Origin: Halobacteriales archaeon YIM A00013
Lineage (GTDB): Archaea > Halobacteriota > Halobacteria > Halobacteriales > Haloarculaceae
Reading direction: 5' to 3'
Length of the DNA stretch: 64,000 bases
Assembly: GCA_025041195.1 (NCBI GenBank)
Contig: JAKCFM010000001.1
Coordinates: 2,542,001 to 2,606,000, forward strand
Both the position numbers and the translations under genes were made by a program. The notes under the pieces were generated by a model. It was given only the letters and a program-made list of their open reading frames with translations. It was not told the DNA's origin and did not search any database. This document shows positions 25,315 to 33,447 of the stretch, piece by piece; the stretch's first letter is position 1; the number at the start of each line of letters is the position of its first letter.

Positions 25315-27652
25315 GCTATCGATCGATGGCGAGCCGATCACTGCTGGCGACGCAGTCTACTGCTGTCGTGGCTGTCAGGAGATCGCAGCCCTGATCGATG
25401 GGTCATCGTCTTCAGTGTCGATCGAGGCCGTTCGTGATCGGGTACAGACCGGCTCCGATGCGACGAGCGTCCCAGACGGCGCAGAGACGGTGTATCGGTC
25501 TGTCGATGGAATGCACTGCAAAACGTGTGAGGGGTTCATCGAGCTGCTCGCCGAGGAGACAGACGGCGTGTACGCCACAGACGCCAGCTATTCGAACGAG
25601 ATGGTTCGGGTGGTGTACGATCCCGACGAACTCGACGAATCGGCGGTGACCGACGCAGTGAGCAAGTTTGGCTATCAGGCCCGCGATCCGGAGTCGACGG
25701 AGGAGCCGTCCTTGCTCGATCGGCTCTCCTTTGATCGGTATCGCTCGGTCATTTCCGTCATTCTCGCGATGCCGGTGATGTTTCCGTATCTGTTGTTCAT
25801 TTATCCAGTGACGCTTGGGGTGTACGATGATTCGTTTCTGCTGGGGCAGACGATGGGGGCCATGGTGTTCGGTCCGCTTGCCGTCTGGAGCACGCTCATT
25901 GTGATTGGGCTTGGCTATCCGTTTTTCCGAGGTGCGTATGTGAGTCTTCGCGTCGGACAGCCGACGATGGACGTGCTCGTTGCAATCGCTGTCCTTGCCG
26001 CGTACGGCTATTCGGTCGTCACCGTCGCCACTGGTGGCACCCATCCGTATTTCGATGTGGCCGTGATGGTGCTGGTGGTGGTGACGGTCGGCAATCACAT
26101 CGAATCGCGTGTCAAGCGCTCGGCTGCGGGCTCACGGGGCTCGCTCACGGAGACGCGCATTACGCACGCCGAGCGACTCCGTGACGGAGGCCAGACGGAG
26201 ACCGTTCCGATCGATGACTGCGCTCCCGGCGATCGGTTACTCGTTCGGCCAGGCGAGCGGATACCCGTCGACGGGACGGTTGTCGAGGGGACGGCCGCGG
26301 TGGATGAGTCGTTGATCACCGGCGAGTCAGTTCCCGAAACGAAGCGTTCAGGTGACGATGTGCTCGGCGGGTCGGTCGTCACCGACAGCAGTCTCACGGT
26401 GGCCGTCGGTCCCAAAGCAACGAGCACGATCGATCGGCTCGTTTCGCTCATGTGGCAGACCAAGAGCCGTGATGGAGGAGTCCAGCGGCTTGTCAACCGG
26501 TTTGCCGTGGTGTTCGTTCCGATCGTCTTGTTGATCGCGCTCGGGACGACGGTTGGCTGGTTGCTGGTTGGCGAATCGCTCGGCACGGCGCTCATGGTCG
26601 GCGTCTCCATTCTCGTCATTTCCTGTCCCTGTTCGCTCGGCATTGCGACGCCGCTTGCGCTGTCGGCCGGCAGTCGAGATGGCGCTGACAACGGGATTTT
26701 GTTGCTCAACGAGACGATCTTGGAGCGGATTGACGACTCGGATGTCATCGTGTTCGATAAGACGGGGACGTTGACCACTGGCGAGATGCGCGTTGCTGAC
26801 GTGGTGGCAGATGATCCGGAGGTGGTTCGTTCTCGTGCGGCCGCCGTTGAGCGCCATTCGAGTCATCCGATTGCTGATGCGATCTGTTCGGCTGCCGATG
26901 GGGCGGCGGTGTCGGCGACGGCATTCGAGCGCTCGGCCCGGTCGGTTTCCGGCGTTGTCGATGGCGAGCGGGTGCGGGTTGGTCATCCCGACGCGTTCGA
27001 TGCGTCGTTTGACACTCCGGATTCGTTGCAGCCCACGATCGACGACGCCTACGACAACGGGCTACATCCCACGGTCGTAGGCTGGGCTGGTGCGGTTCAT
27101 GGCGTCATTCTGTTGCATGATGAGCCTCGCGAGGAGTACGAGCGCGTGCTCAGCTCGCTGGCCACAGCCGATCGAGAGATCGTCGTGTTGACGGGCGATG
27201 ACGAGCGGATTGCGGCGCGCTTTGGTGACCATCCAGCGGTCGATCACGTGTTCGCTGGCGTGCGCCCTGATTCAAAGCGGGCGATCGTCAGCGGGCTTCG
27301 CGAGCGTGGCACGACGACGATGGTTGGCGATGGCACCAACGACGCGCCAGCGCTCGCGAGCGCGGATCTCGGGATTGCGGTCGCCAGTGCAACGGAACTC
27401 GCAGTGGATGCGGCGGATGCGGTCATCGTGGATGATTCACTGGAGGGCGTCGAGCGGACGTTTGAGCTGGCGCGGGCGACCCGTGGTCGGATCAAGCGCA
27501 ATCTCGTCTGGGCGGCGTTGTACAACGTGATCGCCATCCCGATTGCGGTGCTCGGCTGGATCACGCCATTGCTTGCGGCGGCGGCGATGGCGATCAGTTC
27601 GTTGCTTGTTGTGTTCAACTCTCGGCGGCGGTTGCTTTCTGGAGAGCGTTAG
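25292..27652 (+). CDS. CcoI/FixI-like heavy-metal P-type ATPase
   Basis: A 786-residue P1B-type ATPase. The N-terminus has a CTLCE knuckle and CCRGC (the CcoI/FixI-type cysteine module), then a ferredoxin-like HMA domain with GMHCKTC. Eight hydrophobic helices flank the TGES actuator loop, the metal-gating CPC at 445-447, phosphorylated Asp489 in DKTGTLT, and the hinge GDGTNDAPAL. Such pumps export Cu(I) for assembly of haem-copper oxidases rather than for resistance. The coupled SafE-like gene supports that; a general copper exporter is the alternative. Confidence 0.92.
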   Translation: MQSCTLCELSIDGEPITAGDAVYCCRGCQEIAALIDGSSSSVSIEAVRDRVQTGSDATSVPDGAETVYRSVDGMHCKTCEGFIELLAEETDGVYATDASYSNEMVRVVYDPDELDESAVTDAVSKFGYQARDPESTEEPSLLDRLSFDRYRSVISVILAMPVMFPYLLFIYPVTLGVYDDSFLLGQTMGAMVFGPLAVWSTLIVIGLGYPFFRGAYVSLRVGQPTMDVLVAIAVLAAYGYSVVTVATGGTHPYFDVAVMVLVVVTVGNHIESRVKRSAAGSRGSLTETRITHAERLRDGGQTETVPIDDCAPGDRLLVRPGERIPVDGTVVEGTAAVDESLITGESVPETKRSGDDVLGGSVVTDSSLTVAVGPKATSTIDRLVSLMWQTKSRDGGVQRLVNRFAVVFVPIVLLIALGTTVGWLLVGESLGTALMVGVSILVISCPCSLGIATPLALSAGSRDGADNGILLLNETILERIDDSDVIVFDKTGTLTTGEMRVADVVADDPEVVRSRAAAVERHSSHPIADAICSAADGAAVSATAFERSARSVSGVVDGERVRVGHPDAFDASFDTPDSLQPTIDDAYDNGLHPTVVGWAGAVHGVILLHDEPREEYERVLSSLATADREIVVLTGDDERIAARFGDHPAVDHVFAGVRPDSKRAIVSGLRERGTTTMVGDGTNDAPALASADLGIAVASATELAVDAADAVIVDDSLEGVERTFELARATRGRIKRNLVWAALYNVIAIPIAVLGWITPLLAAAAMAISSLLVVFNSRRRLLSGER

Positions 27653-28176
27653 TCCGTGGTGATGCGCGCCAGCGCGGGATGTTGGTCTTCGAGGCCCGTT
27701 GGACAGCCAAGGCTGCGATAACGCCCGTACGAATCGAGGAGTTCAATCAAGCCATTAGCCGCGCTCGCACAGCCAGGTCGGTCGATTGTTTCGAGTGGTG
27801 ACTGTGGATCCGTTGCGGGGAATGTGAGCTGGTGAATCTCGCCAGTTCTCGTTTCATGGTAGCGGACCTTCGCACCGGTGTCGAAGGTTGCTGCGACGAC
27901 CGTTTCTCCCGTTGCGTGATAGCGCGTGATTCGCTCGATGCCGGGCAGATGTTCGTATGCGGTCCGTTCGCTGGCGAGATCAGCCATTGTGAGGATCTGT
28001 TCAATCCGGGTGGCGTGTGGGCAGCTGGTGGATTGGCAGGGACGACACCACGTCCCCTGACCGATATCTACGACGTGGTAGAGCTCCGCTTCAGAGAGTT
28101 CATCGCGTGAATCCACAGTGGAAAGGTTCACGCAGTTGCGGTCTTCGTCCCTGAACAGAAATAGGGGGAGCGTCAT
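27649..28176 (-). CDS. Conserved-looking protein with Cys-rich motif, function unknown
   Basis: A 175-residue protein starting MTLPLFLFRDEDRN. It has a central CRPCQSTSCPH motif that could bind a metal, followed by a helical segment and a beta-rich C-terminal half. The stop overlaps the end of the P-type ATPase gene by 4 nt, tail to tail. I do not recognise the family. Proximity to a copper pump makes a metal-related role possible but unproven. Confidence 0.65.
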   Translation of the reverse strand: MTLPLFLFRDEDRNCVNLSTVDSRDELSEAELYHVVDIGQGTWCRPCQSTSCPHATRIEQILTMADLASERTAYEHLPGIERITRYHATGETVVAATFDTGAKVRYHETRTGEIHQLTFPATDPQSPLETIDRPGCASAANGLIELLDSYGRYRSLGCPTGLEDQHPALARITTD

Positions 28177-28842
28177 CGTCGCCCCCACAGTGGACAGCAC
28201 AGATGATGATCGCGGTGACTGCGGAGCTGTCTGCGACAGACCACACAGCTGTGGCTGTAGTAGTTTATCGAGCCGGTACAATTACGTACGTCTGTGTTCT
28301 CCCATTGCATGGGTGATCTTCCGTTTGAGAGCCCAGTGTCGGGTGTTCCTACCACCCGGCGCGTTCAAACACGAACGCACAACGCCCCGTGGCGCATCTG
28401 TGCTCTCGTGTTGCAATGCCTTCCCGATTGCATATAAAGTTATTTTGGAATAATTGTGAAAGACTGTTTGAGTGATAGCTGTGTGCGGAGTGGGGGTACA
28501 ATTGCGTTCCGTTCCGAAATTGGTGCTTTTGTAGCCAGGATTGTTTTTGTGTGGTTAGGCGATCCCCCAAACAGGTTTCCCTGGTTAGTATTGATGATAC
28601 GATGAAGTTCTGATCCAAGAAATCCATCCTCGCCACAGTTGACAATATTCTTACTAGAAATTGGGATAACAGATAATACTTGATGCTAGGAGTTTCAAAT
28701 ATCTTATACCATTGAAGTATTGATTTCTATTATAAATTTCCAATAATTAAGATAAATGAATTTTATACTGATAATTTGTAGATATTATAAAACCATACAG
28801 ATCAAAACACTTTAGAAGGAAAGTCACTAGCTTGGTCTAAGA
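28177..28842. other. 666-nt intergenic stretch, AT-rich on the right
   Basis: No convincing gene, RNA or repeat is visible. From about 28660 the DNA becomes very AT-rich, as it stays through the next small ORF, marking the left edge of an accessory patch. It may hold remnants of an insertion sequence, but I could not identify terminal repeats. Confidence 0.5.
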
Positions 28843-29127
28843 ATGAATATAAAATCGATTGTCAAAAAATTGATTTCCATCCCGGGCACAAGATTATTGG
28901 AATTGATGATTTTATTATCCGCATCAATTTATATATTTGAAATATGGCTACAACCAATCCTTGTAGGTATTGATCCAATGTTTGCCTGGGGATCTACCTC
29001 TGGTTCTATGGGCCGACGGCCGACGAGTCCTCAAGGCATCACTATTTTAGTAATAACTATGGTTTTATTTTATATATCTCTACGGATTCAAGAGGTGGTA
29101 TTGGACCACCTAGACATCGAAAATTAG
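28843..29127 (+). CDS. Small two-helix membrane protein
   Basis: A 94-residue ORF in AT-rich DNA. Two hydrophobic segments (about 19-42 and 67-84) flank a short polar loop with GSTSGSMGRRPTSPQG. The N-terminus is basic (MNIKSIVKKL), so both ends would face the cytoplasm. It converges with the repeat-protein gene, 13 nt between stops. I do not recognise it. Its place beside a toxin-like gene makes an immunity role thinkable, but immunity genes usually follow the toxin on the same strand. Confidence 0.5.
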   Translation: MNIKSIVKKLISIPGTRLLELMILLSASIYIFEIWLQPILVGIDPMFAWGSTSGSMGRRPTSPQGITILVITMVLFYISLRIQEVVLDHLDIEN

Positions 29128-29140
29128 GGTAAATATGTTA

Positions 29141-31110
29141 CTATTGGGTTGTACCTGTCGAGTTTCCCCCACTCCCTAGGCCCATCTTCTGCTGCATTTG
29201 ACAAATTGTCGCGTCATTTGCTTTATTAGGATGGCTGTCACACCAATTCCTTATGTCTACATATTTACTGGCTGGTATTGATGCTATGTGTCCACCTCTT
29301 GCAATCCGTAGATTTCTTTTTATTTTTCTTGGCGACCATTCAAGATGTTGCCGAAGCCCAGAGACCCATCGGAGATCGATTCCGTATCTCGCGTAGTATT
29401 CGATATCATTGGCGGGGATTTTCTGATGCCGTAGTTTGCTTGCCCGATCTAGATTCTGATTGTTGTCGACGAGTTTTTCAATTGTTTTTGGAGAAAGATC
29501 CTGCTTTCGGAGACGGATGACTCGATCGGGATCTATTCCCTCATCAACGTACCGTCGGATTTGCTTCGGTGCGATGTTTTGATTCCGTAGGTCAGCAACT
29601 TTGTGTAGATTTGCTCCTTCATCGACATACTTCCGGATATCACTTCCAGGAATTCGCACTTCGCGCAACCGTTCTACTCGTCTCAGATCCACCCCTTCGT
29701 CGAGATAATGACTCACGTCATCCATGCGAATCCCGTGGCCTTTGTGTAACTTTTTGTAGACCCATCCGAAGCTGTATCCACTATCAGTGATCCGCTGGAG
29801 ATCGTTAGCACCGAGCCCCTTGTCCATCATGAGATTGATCTGTCTCGGTGAATATCCCTCATCAATATGTTTGTTTATTTGGTCTGCAGAGATCCCCTTC
29901 TCGCGTAACGTCCTGATTTTTCGCAAATCCAAGCCTTTTCCCTTGTATTTTATGACCTGCTTCGTGGAGAATCCCTTGTTAGTAAGCGTTCCAACAGGTA
30001 CATCTGTGAACTTATTGAGTATCTTGGAGGATATCGAATTCGGAAGGTGTCCCAGAAGGTGCTTGGATAACAGTTTAGCAGCCTGTTTGGCTCCTGATGG
30101 GAACTTCTTCGTCCATTTAGTAATTGTTTTAAATATTTGTCCCGTGTCAGCTACTTTTCCTAATCCTGGAATTGCTGCTATACCGTTGATGATGATTCCT
30201 TCGGCATTTTTGGTATATAAACTATGCACTAGTGCTCTGACATCGGATGCCGTGTCCAAACCGGGAACGAACGAAAGGACCACGTTGCCGAGTATGTAGA
30301 ACGGTGAACTTTCGTATCCATCGGGAACCAGCCATTCTAAGATTCCTCCCTTTCCACCCATGCTGCCAGCGAGTCCACCAGCCAGGAATGCTGAAAATTT
30401 ATCTCCGGTAGAGAGTTCGTCCTTTTGATCGTCGGCCTCTTTTTCCCACTCTGGTCCGGATGTGTTTTCGGCCGTTTCATTGCTTCCGTTCTGTTTATTG
30501 CTGCCATCTGATGTATTAGATGTGTTGTCGGAATCTCTTTCCAGTTGTATTCCATCTTCACCCTGTTCATTTTCGTTCGATCCTTTTTGCGTAGCACCCT
30601 CCAGATCCGCATCCGCATTCACGACGAGTTCGGTTTCGAGCGATTGCTCACCTGAATCCGTCGCATCGATTGCCACGCCGACGTAAATGGTGTCGCCGGG
30701 ACTGAGCTGGACGGCATTTTCTTCGGACTCAAACGGCGTTCCGTCCTGCTGGAACTCGACGACGTCGTTCGTGTTTTCGAGCCAGACTCAACGGGCTGGG
30801 TCCCCTGATTCGTGATGGTGAAGATATCAGAAATCACGGTTTGGCTCCCCTGATTGACGCCGCTGCCGGCCGGGCCGTCTTCGAGTGTCCCGTCGAGTCG
30901 GAGCGCAAGCTCCCCGCCTTTGTCGGTTGCGTACTGTCCGTTCTCGCCGTCGGCTGGCTGCAAGCCGAGATAGCCCGCCGCGTCGCCGACCACGTTGACG
31001 TTTGCGTTTCGTTTGGTCGTGGCCGAGTCGAACGCGCCAGTGGCGTAGATGGCGCTCGTCACCAGCCCAACGGCGATCAGACAGATGGCTATGCGTCGCA
31101 GTTGATTCAT
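29141..31110 (-). pseudogene. DUF1102-helical-repeat fusion protein, interrupted by a frameshift
   Basis: The N-terminal frame (31110 to about 30787) encodes 108 residues: signal segment RRIAICLIAVGLVTSAIYAT, then GAFDSA and a DUF1102-like strand region ending TITNQGTQPVE. One base appears missing near 30785; the other frame then continues in register with WLENTNDVVEF and NAVQLSPGDTIYVGVAIDA and runs to 29141. After an Asn/Ser/Asp-rich linker come a hydrophobic helical segment (VLSFVPGLDTASDVRALV, AAIPGLGKVADTG) like pre-toxin regions, eight 26-residue repeats, and a tail with two Cys. The rejoined product would be about 655 residues. True inactivation, programmed shifting and a sequence error are all possible. 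Confidence 0.75.
29348..29977 (-). repeat. Eight tandem 26-residue protein repeats
   Basis: Residues 234-443, counted from the ATG at 30676, contain eight consecutive units with the pattern I-x4-I-x2-Y-V-D-E-G-x-D-L-x-R-V-x2-L-R; seven are exactly 26 residues and one is 28. Each unit predicts two short helices, giving a solenoid. The DNA copies have diverged, so this is an old array and not recent slippage. Confidence 0.85.
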
Positions 31111-31252
31111 AAATTCATGGAATTGGTAGTGTCGTCACTGGGTTCTCACATCGAAAAACCACGACCGAGGGCGCACCAATAACACATGTGAGCACCGGCC
31201 GTGTCAGGAAAACGCTGTGCGAATTACTCGCGTGAGTGAGTTACGGAACTGC

Positions 31253-31864
31253 CTACTCGTCTCCACTCCCGCCAGTCTCGGATTCGCTAGATTCATCAGA
31301 GCTATCCGAATCATCCGCTGATCCAGAGCTACCACTCTCGCCAGCAACTGACCGTTCTGTGTCAGGGCTCACTGCTTCGATGGTGAAATCCTCATCAAAA
31401 TCAGTACCCTCACCTTTTCCTTCTGCATTAATCTCTACACCTACCTTGATGTCATCTCCAGTACCAATTCTTGTCCCATCGATAGACTCTCCAGTTTCAC
31501 TATCGTAGAACGTGATCTTTTTTTCGTCTCCTTCTTTGACCGTAATGTCTACTTCTTGAGTACCCTGATTAACGATGGTGAACACGCCATCGAAAGAGTA
31601 TTTCGAATCCGGATTGACACCTTCTCCTCCTACATCACCACCTGCATTATCGAAATTAATGGAGAGCTTCCCATCTTCGGTATCCGAGAAGACACTATTC
31701 TTTCCTTCATCTACGAGACCGAGATACGCACTTTCATCACCCGTTACCTGAACGCTCGCCGTCCGCTCAACGGAAGCGCTCGAAAATGCGCCCGAGCCCG
31801 TAACAAGGGCCGCCGCAACGACGATCGTAATCAACGCCAGTAGCTTTCCTCGTGGTACGTACAT
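31253..31864 (-). CDS. DUF1102 (TasA/camelysin-like) secreted protein
   Basis: A 203-residue protein. The signal segment LLALITIVVAAALVTGSGAF is followed by SSASVERTASVQVTGDESA and YLGL, the same pattern as the other two secreted proteins of this locus. The middle predicts beta strands with the conserved FTIVNQGTQEVDITV. The last 35 residues are a Ser/Gly/Asp/Glu tail without a membrane helix, so it should be released or polymerised. DUF1102 proteins are related to TasA/camelysin fibre subunits, which are processed by SipW-type peptidases such as the one encoded at 33448. Confidence 0.85.
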   Translation of the reverse strand: MYVPRGKLLALITIVVAAALVTGSGAFSSASVERTASVQVTGDESAYLGLVDEGKNSVFSDTEDGKLSINFDNAGGDVGGEGVNPDSKYSFDGVFTIVNQGTQEVDITVKEGDEKKITFYDSETGESIDGTRIGTGDDIKVGVEINAEGKGEGTDFDEDFTIEAVSPDTERSVAGESGSSGSADDSDSSDESSESETGGSGDE

Positions 31865-31877
31865 GTTTTCATCCGGT

Positions 31878-31898
31878 ACCTACACGCTGCGTGTAGGT
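31878..31898. promoter_or_regulatory. Perfect 10-bp inverted repeat before the DUF1102 gene
   Basis: The arms acctacacgc and gcgtgtaggt are separated by one base and lie 13 nt upstream of the ATG on the minus strand. The near-continuous symmetry suits a dimeric repressor site; in RNA a hairpin over the 5' leader is also possible. The rest of 31865-32180 is AT-rich non-coding DNA between divergent genes, including gatataaagg near 31994, and presumably holds both promoters. Confidence 0.55.
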
Positions 31899-32180
31899 TC
31901 CTACTCCATACCAAATCCTACAGGTACTTTGTATTCGGGTCCGAGAAGATTTTGAGCGAGTCATTACTGATTGTTTAATTCTGTTTATAACTGCCGATAT
32001 AAAGGTCTTGAACCGAAATTGGATAGATCGCACCCCGATCCGCTCGTATGACAATTGATACCCACCGGAAACCGATTGAACTATCGATTAATTCAAATAT
32101 CGTTAGGAGTTACATACCATATCGGTTGGGTCGCCCTCTAGACACCTGATGAGTGTTGTCAGGACGTTTCATGCAGATGT

Positions 32181-32777
32181 ATGAATCAATCACACACGCA
32201 GGCACGACAAGAAACTGGAACTGAACCGTCGGAGTCGTCTCTGGGACGGGACGCGCTGTTTTCGCTTCTCGGCAACCGCCGCCGCCGCTGGACGATCAGA
32301 TATCTCACAGCCAACGGTCGCACACAGCTCAGTGAGCTCGCAGAGCAGATCGCAGCCTGGGAGGCAGGCGTTCCTCGCGACGAAATATCTGCAAAACAGC
32401 GAAAATACGCCTACACATCCCTTCAGCAGCGACACCTCCCCGCGCTCGATGACGCTGGCGTCATCGATTTTTGTCCGGTTGAAGGGGTCATTGAGGTAAC
32501 CGACCAACTCGATTCTCTGGATATCTACCTTGAAATCGTCCCCAGTAACACGATTCCGTGGAGTATCTACTATCTCGGTATCGGCCTGGCCGGCTGTGTG
32601 GTGATGTCGGCAATTGCGATGATCGATTCCTGGCCCGTCACGGCGCTGTCGACCCACGAATGGGCCATTCTGTTCAGCCTCACCGTAACGATCTCTGCGA
32701 TCGTGCACACCTACCGCACACGATCGATGCGGCTCGGGAGCCAGGAACTCCCACCGGAGGTGACCCACGATCCATGA
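32181..32777 (+). CDS. Membrane-tethered winged-helix regulator (DUF7344-like)
   Basis: A 198-residue protein. Residues about 22-115 form a winged helix of the haloarchaeal DUF7344 type, marked by LFSLLGNRRRRWTIRYL and KYAYTSLQQRHLPALDDAGV. Two membrane helices follow (about 125-147 and 157-175). Such proteins are probable transcription regulators anchored in the membrane. The stop overlaps the next start as ATGA, so it is coupled to the secreted-protein gene and probably controls this locus. Confidence 0.82.
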   Translation: MNQSHTQARQETGTEPSESSLGRDALFSLLGNRRRRWTIRYLTANGRTQLSELAEQIAAWEAGVPRDEISAKQRKYAYTSLQQRHLPALDDAGVIDFCPVEGVIEVTDQLDSLDIYLEIVPSNTIPWSIYYLGIGLAGCVVMSAIAMIDSWPVTALSTHEWAILFSLTVTISAIVHTYRTRSMRLGSQELPPEVTHDP

Positions 32778-33358
32778 GTCGTGCGGGATCACAGTCCAGA
32801 CGGCTCGCGATTGTTCTCGTGGTCTGTGCCATCGTTGTCCTGCTCACTGGGACCGGCGCATTCGATTCGGTTTCACAACAGAGAGAGGTGTCTGTCTCGG
32901 TTGCTGAAGACTCGGCATTTCTCTCGTTTGCGGGTGCAGAACCAACGGTTTCGAACACCGGCGTTGAATACGCTGGTCGCCAACCGGCACTGGTCGGCGC
33001 CTTCAGAACGACCGGCGGCAATACGACAACCGTCACGCTCGGCACGATCACCAACGATCTCTCATCGACACTCTCTTCGTTTGACCTCAGCGTCTCCATT
33101 CCTGACAGCTCGAAAATCACCGTTCGCGATCCCACCGTCACCGAACCAGTGGTGCACGCTGACCGTTCGAGCCAGATCATCGCCACCGTTGAATGTCCGG
33201 GCACAGCACCGGCTGACACAACCGTGACGATCGACATCACCGCGGAGGGGTCTGATACATCGGTGTCGACGAGTGCACAGACGACCGTCCATTGTGCCGG
33301 TGGCAATGGAGCGAATGGCTCAGCATCGAACGCTGCTATCTCCCTCCGGCAACGATGA
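32774..33358 (+). CDS. TasA/camelysin-like secreted protein
   Basis: A 194-residue protein starting MSRAGSQSRRLAIVLVV. The signal segment ends LLTGTGAFDSV, then SVSVAEDSAFLSF, the pattern shared with the two minus-strand DUF1102 proteins. The body predicts beta strands; the C-terminus has TTVHCAGGNGANGSA and no second membrane helix. It sits between the regulator and the signal peptidase, overlapping both neighbours' reading frames by ATGA. I infer that it is a substrate of that peptidase. The start at 32774 is set by the ATGA overlap. Confidence 0.75.
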   Translation: MSRAGSQSRRLAIVLVVCAIVVLLTGTGAFDSVSQQREVSVSVAEDSAFLSFAGAEPTVSNTGVEYAGRQPALVGAFRTTGGNTTTVTLGTITNDLSSTLSSFDLSVSIPDSSKITVRDPTVTEPVVHADRSSQIIATVECPGTAPADTTVTIDITAEGSDTSVSTSAQTTVHCAGGNGANGSASNAAISLRQR

Positions 33359-33447
33359 GTGGGACAGCTGACGAGCAGCCACGGACTGAGTCGGAAGGCG
33401 TAGAGCGAATGACAGTGTTGGCAGTTGATCTGGGTGCCACCGCATAA
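33355..33447 (+). CDS. 30-residue micro-ORF filling the gap before the signal peptidase
   Basis: An ATG overlapping the preceding stop (ATGA) opens a frame reading MSGTADEQPRTES and ending LAVDLGATA, with TAA directly followed by the ATG of the signal peptidase. The perfect abutment at both ends suggests translational coupling rather than chance. It has no recognisable domain; it may be a leader cistron or a degenerate leftover. Confidence 0.4.
   Translation: MSGTADEQPRTESEGVERMTVLAVDLGATA

Noticed and set aside
24499-25341. A 280-codon minus-strand frame opposite the SafE-like gene
   Set aside because: The opposite strand encodes clear membrane helices with the GGAHCIGMCG motif; this frame is His/Arg/Asp-rich with no recognisable feature.
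28349-28645. A 98-codon minus-strand frame in the intergenic gap
   Set aside because: Composition is unlike haloarchaeal proteins, there is no promoter-like element at suitable distance, and no domain is seen.
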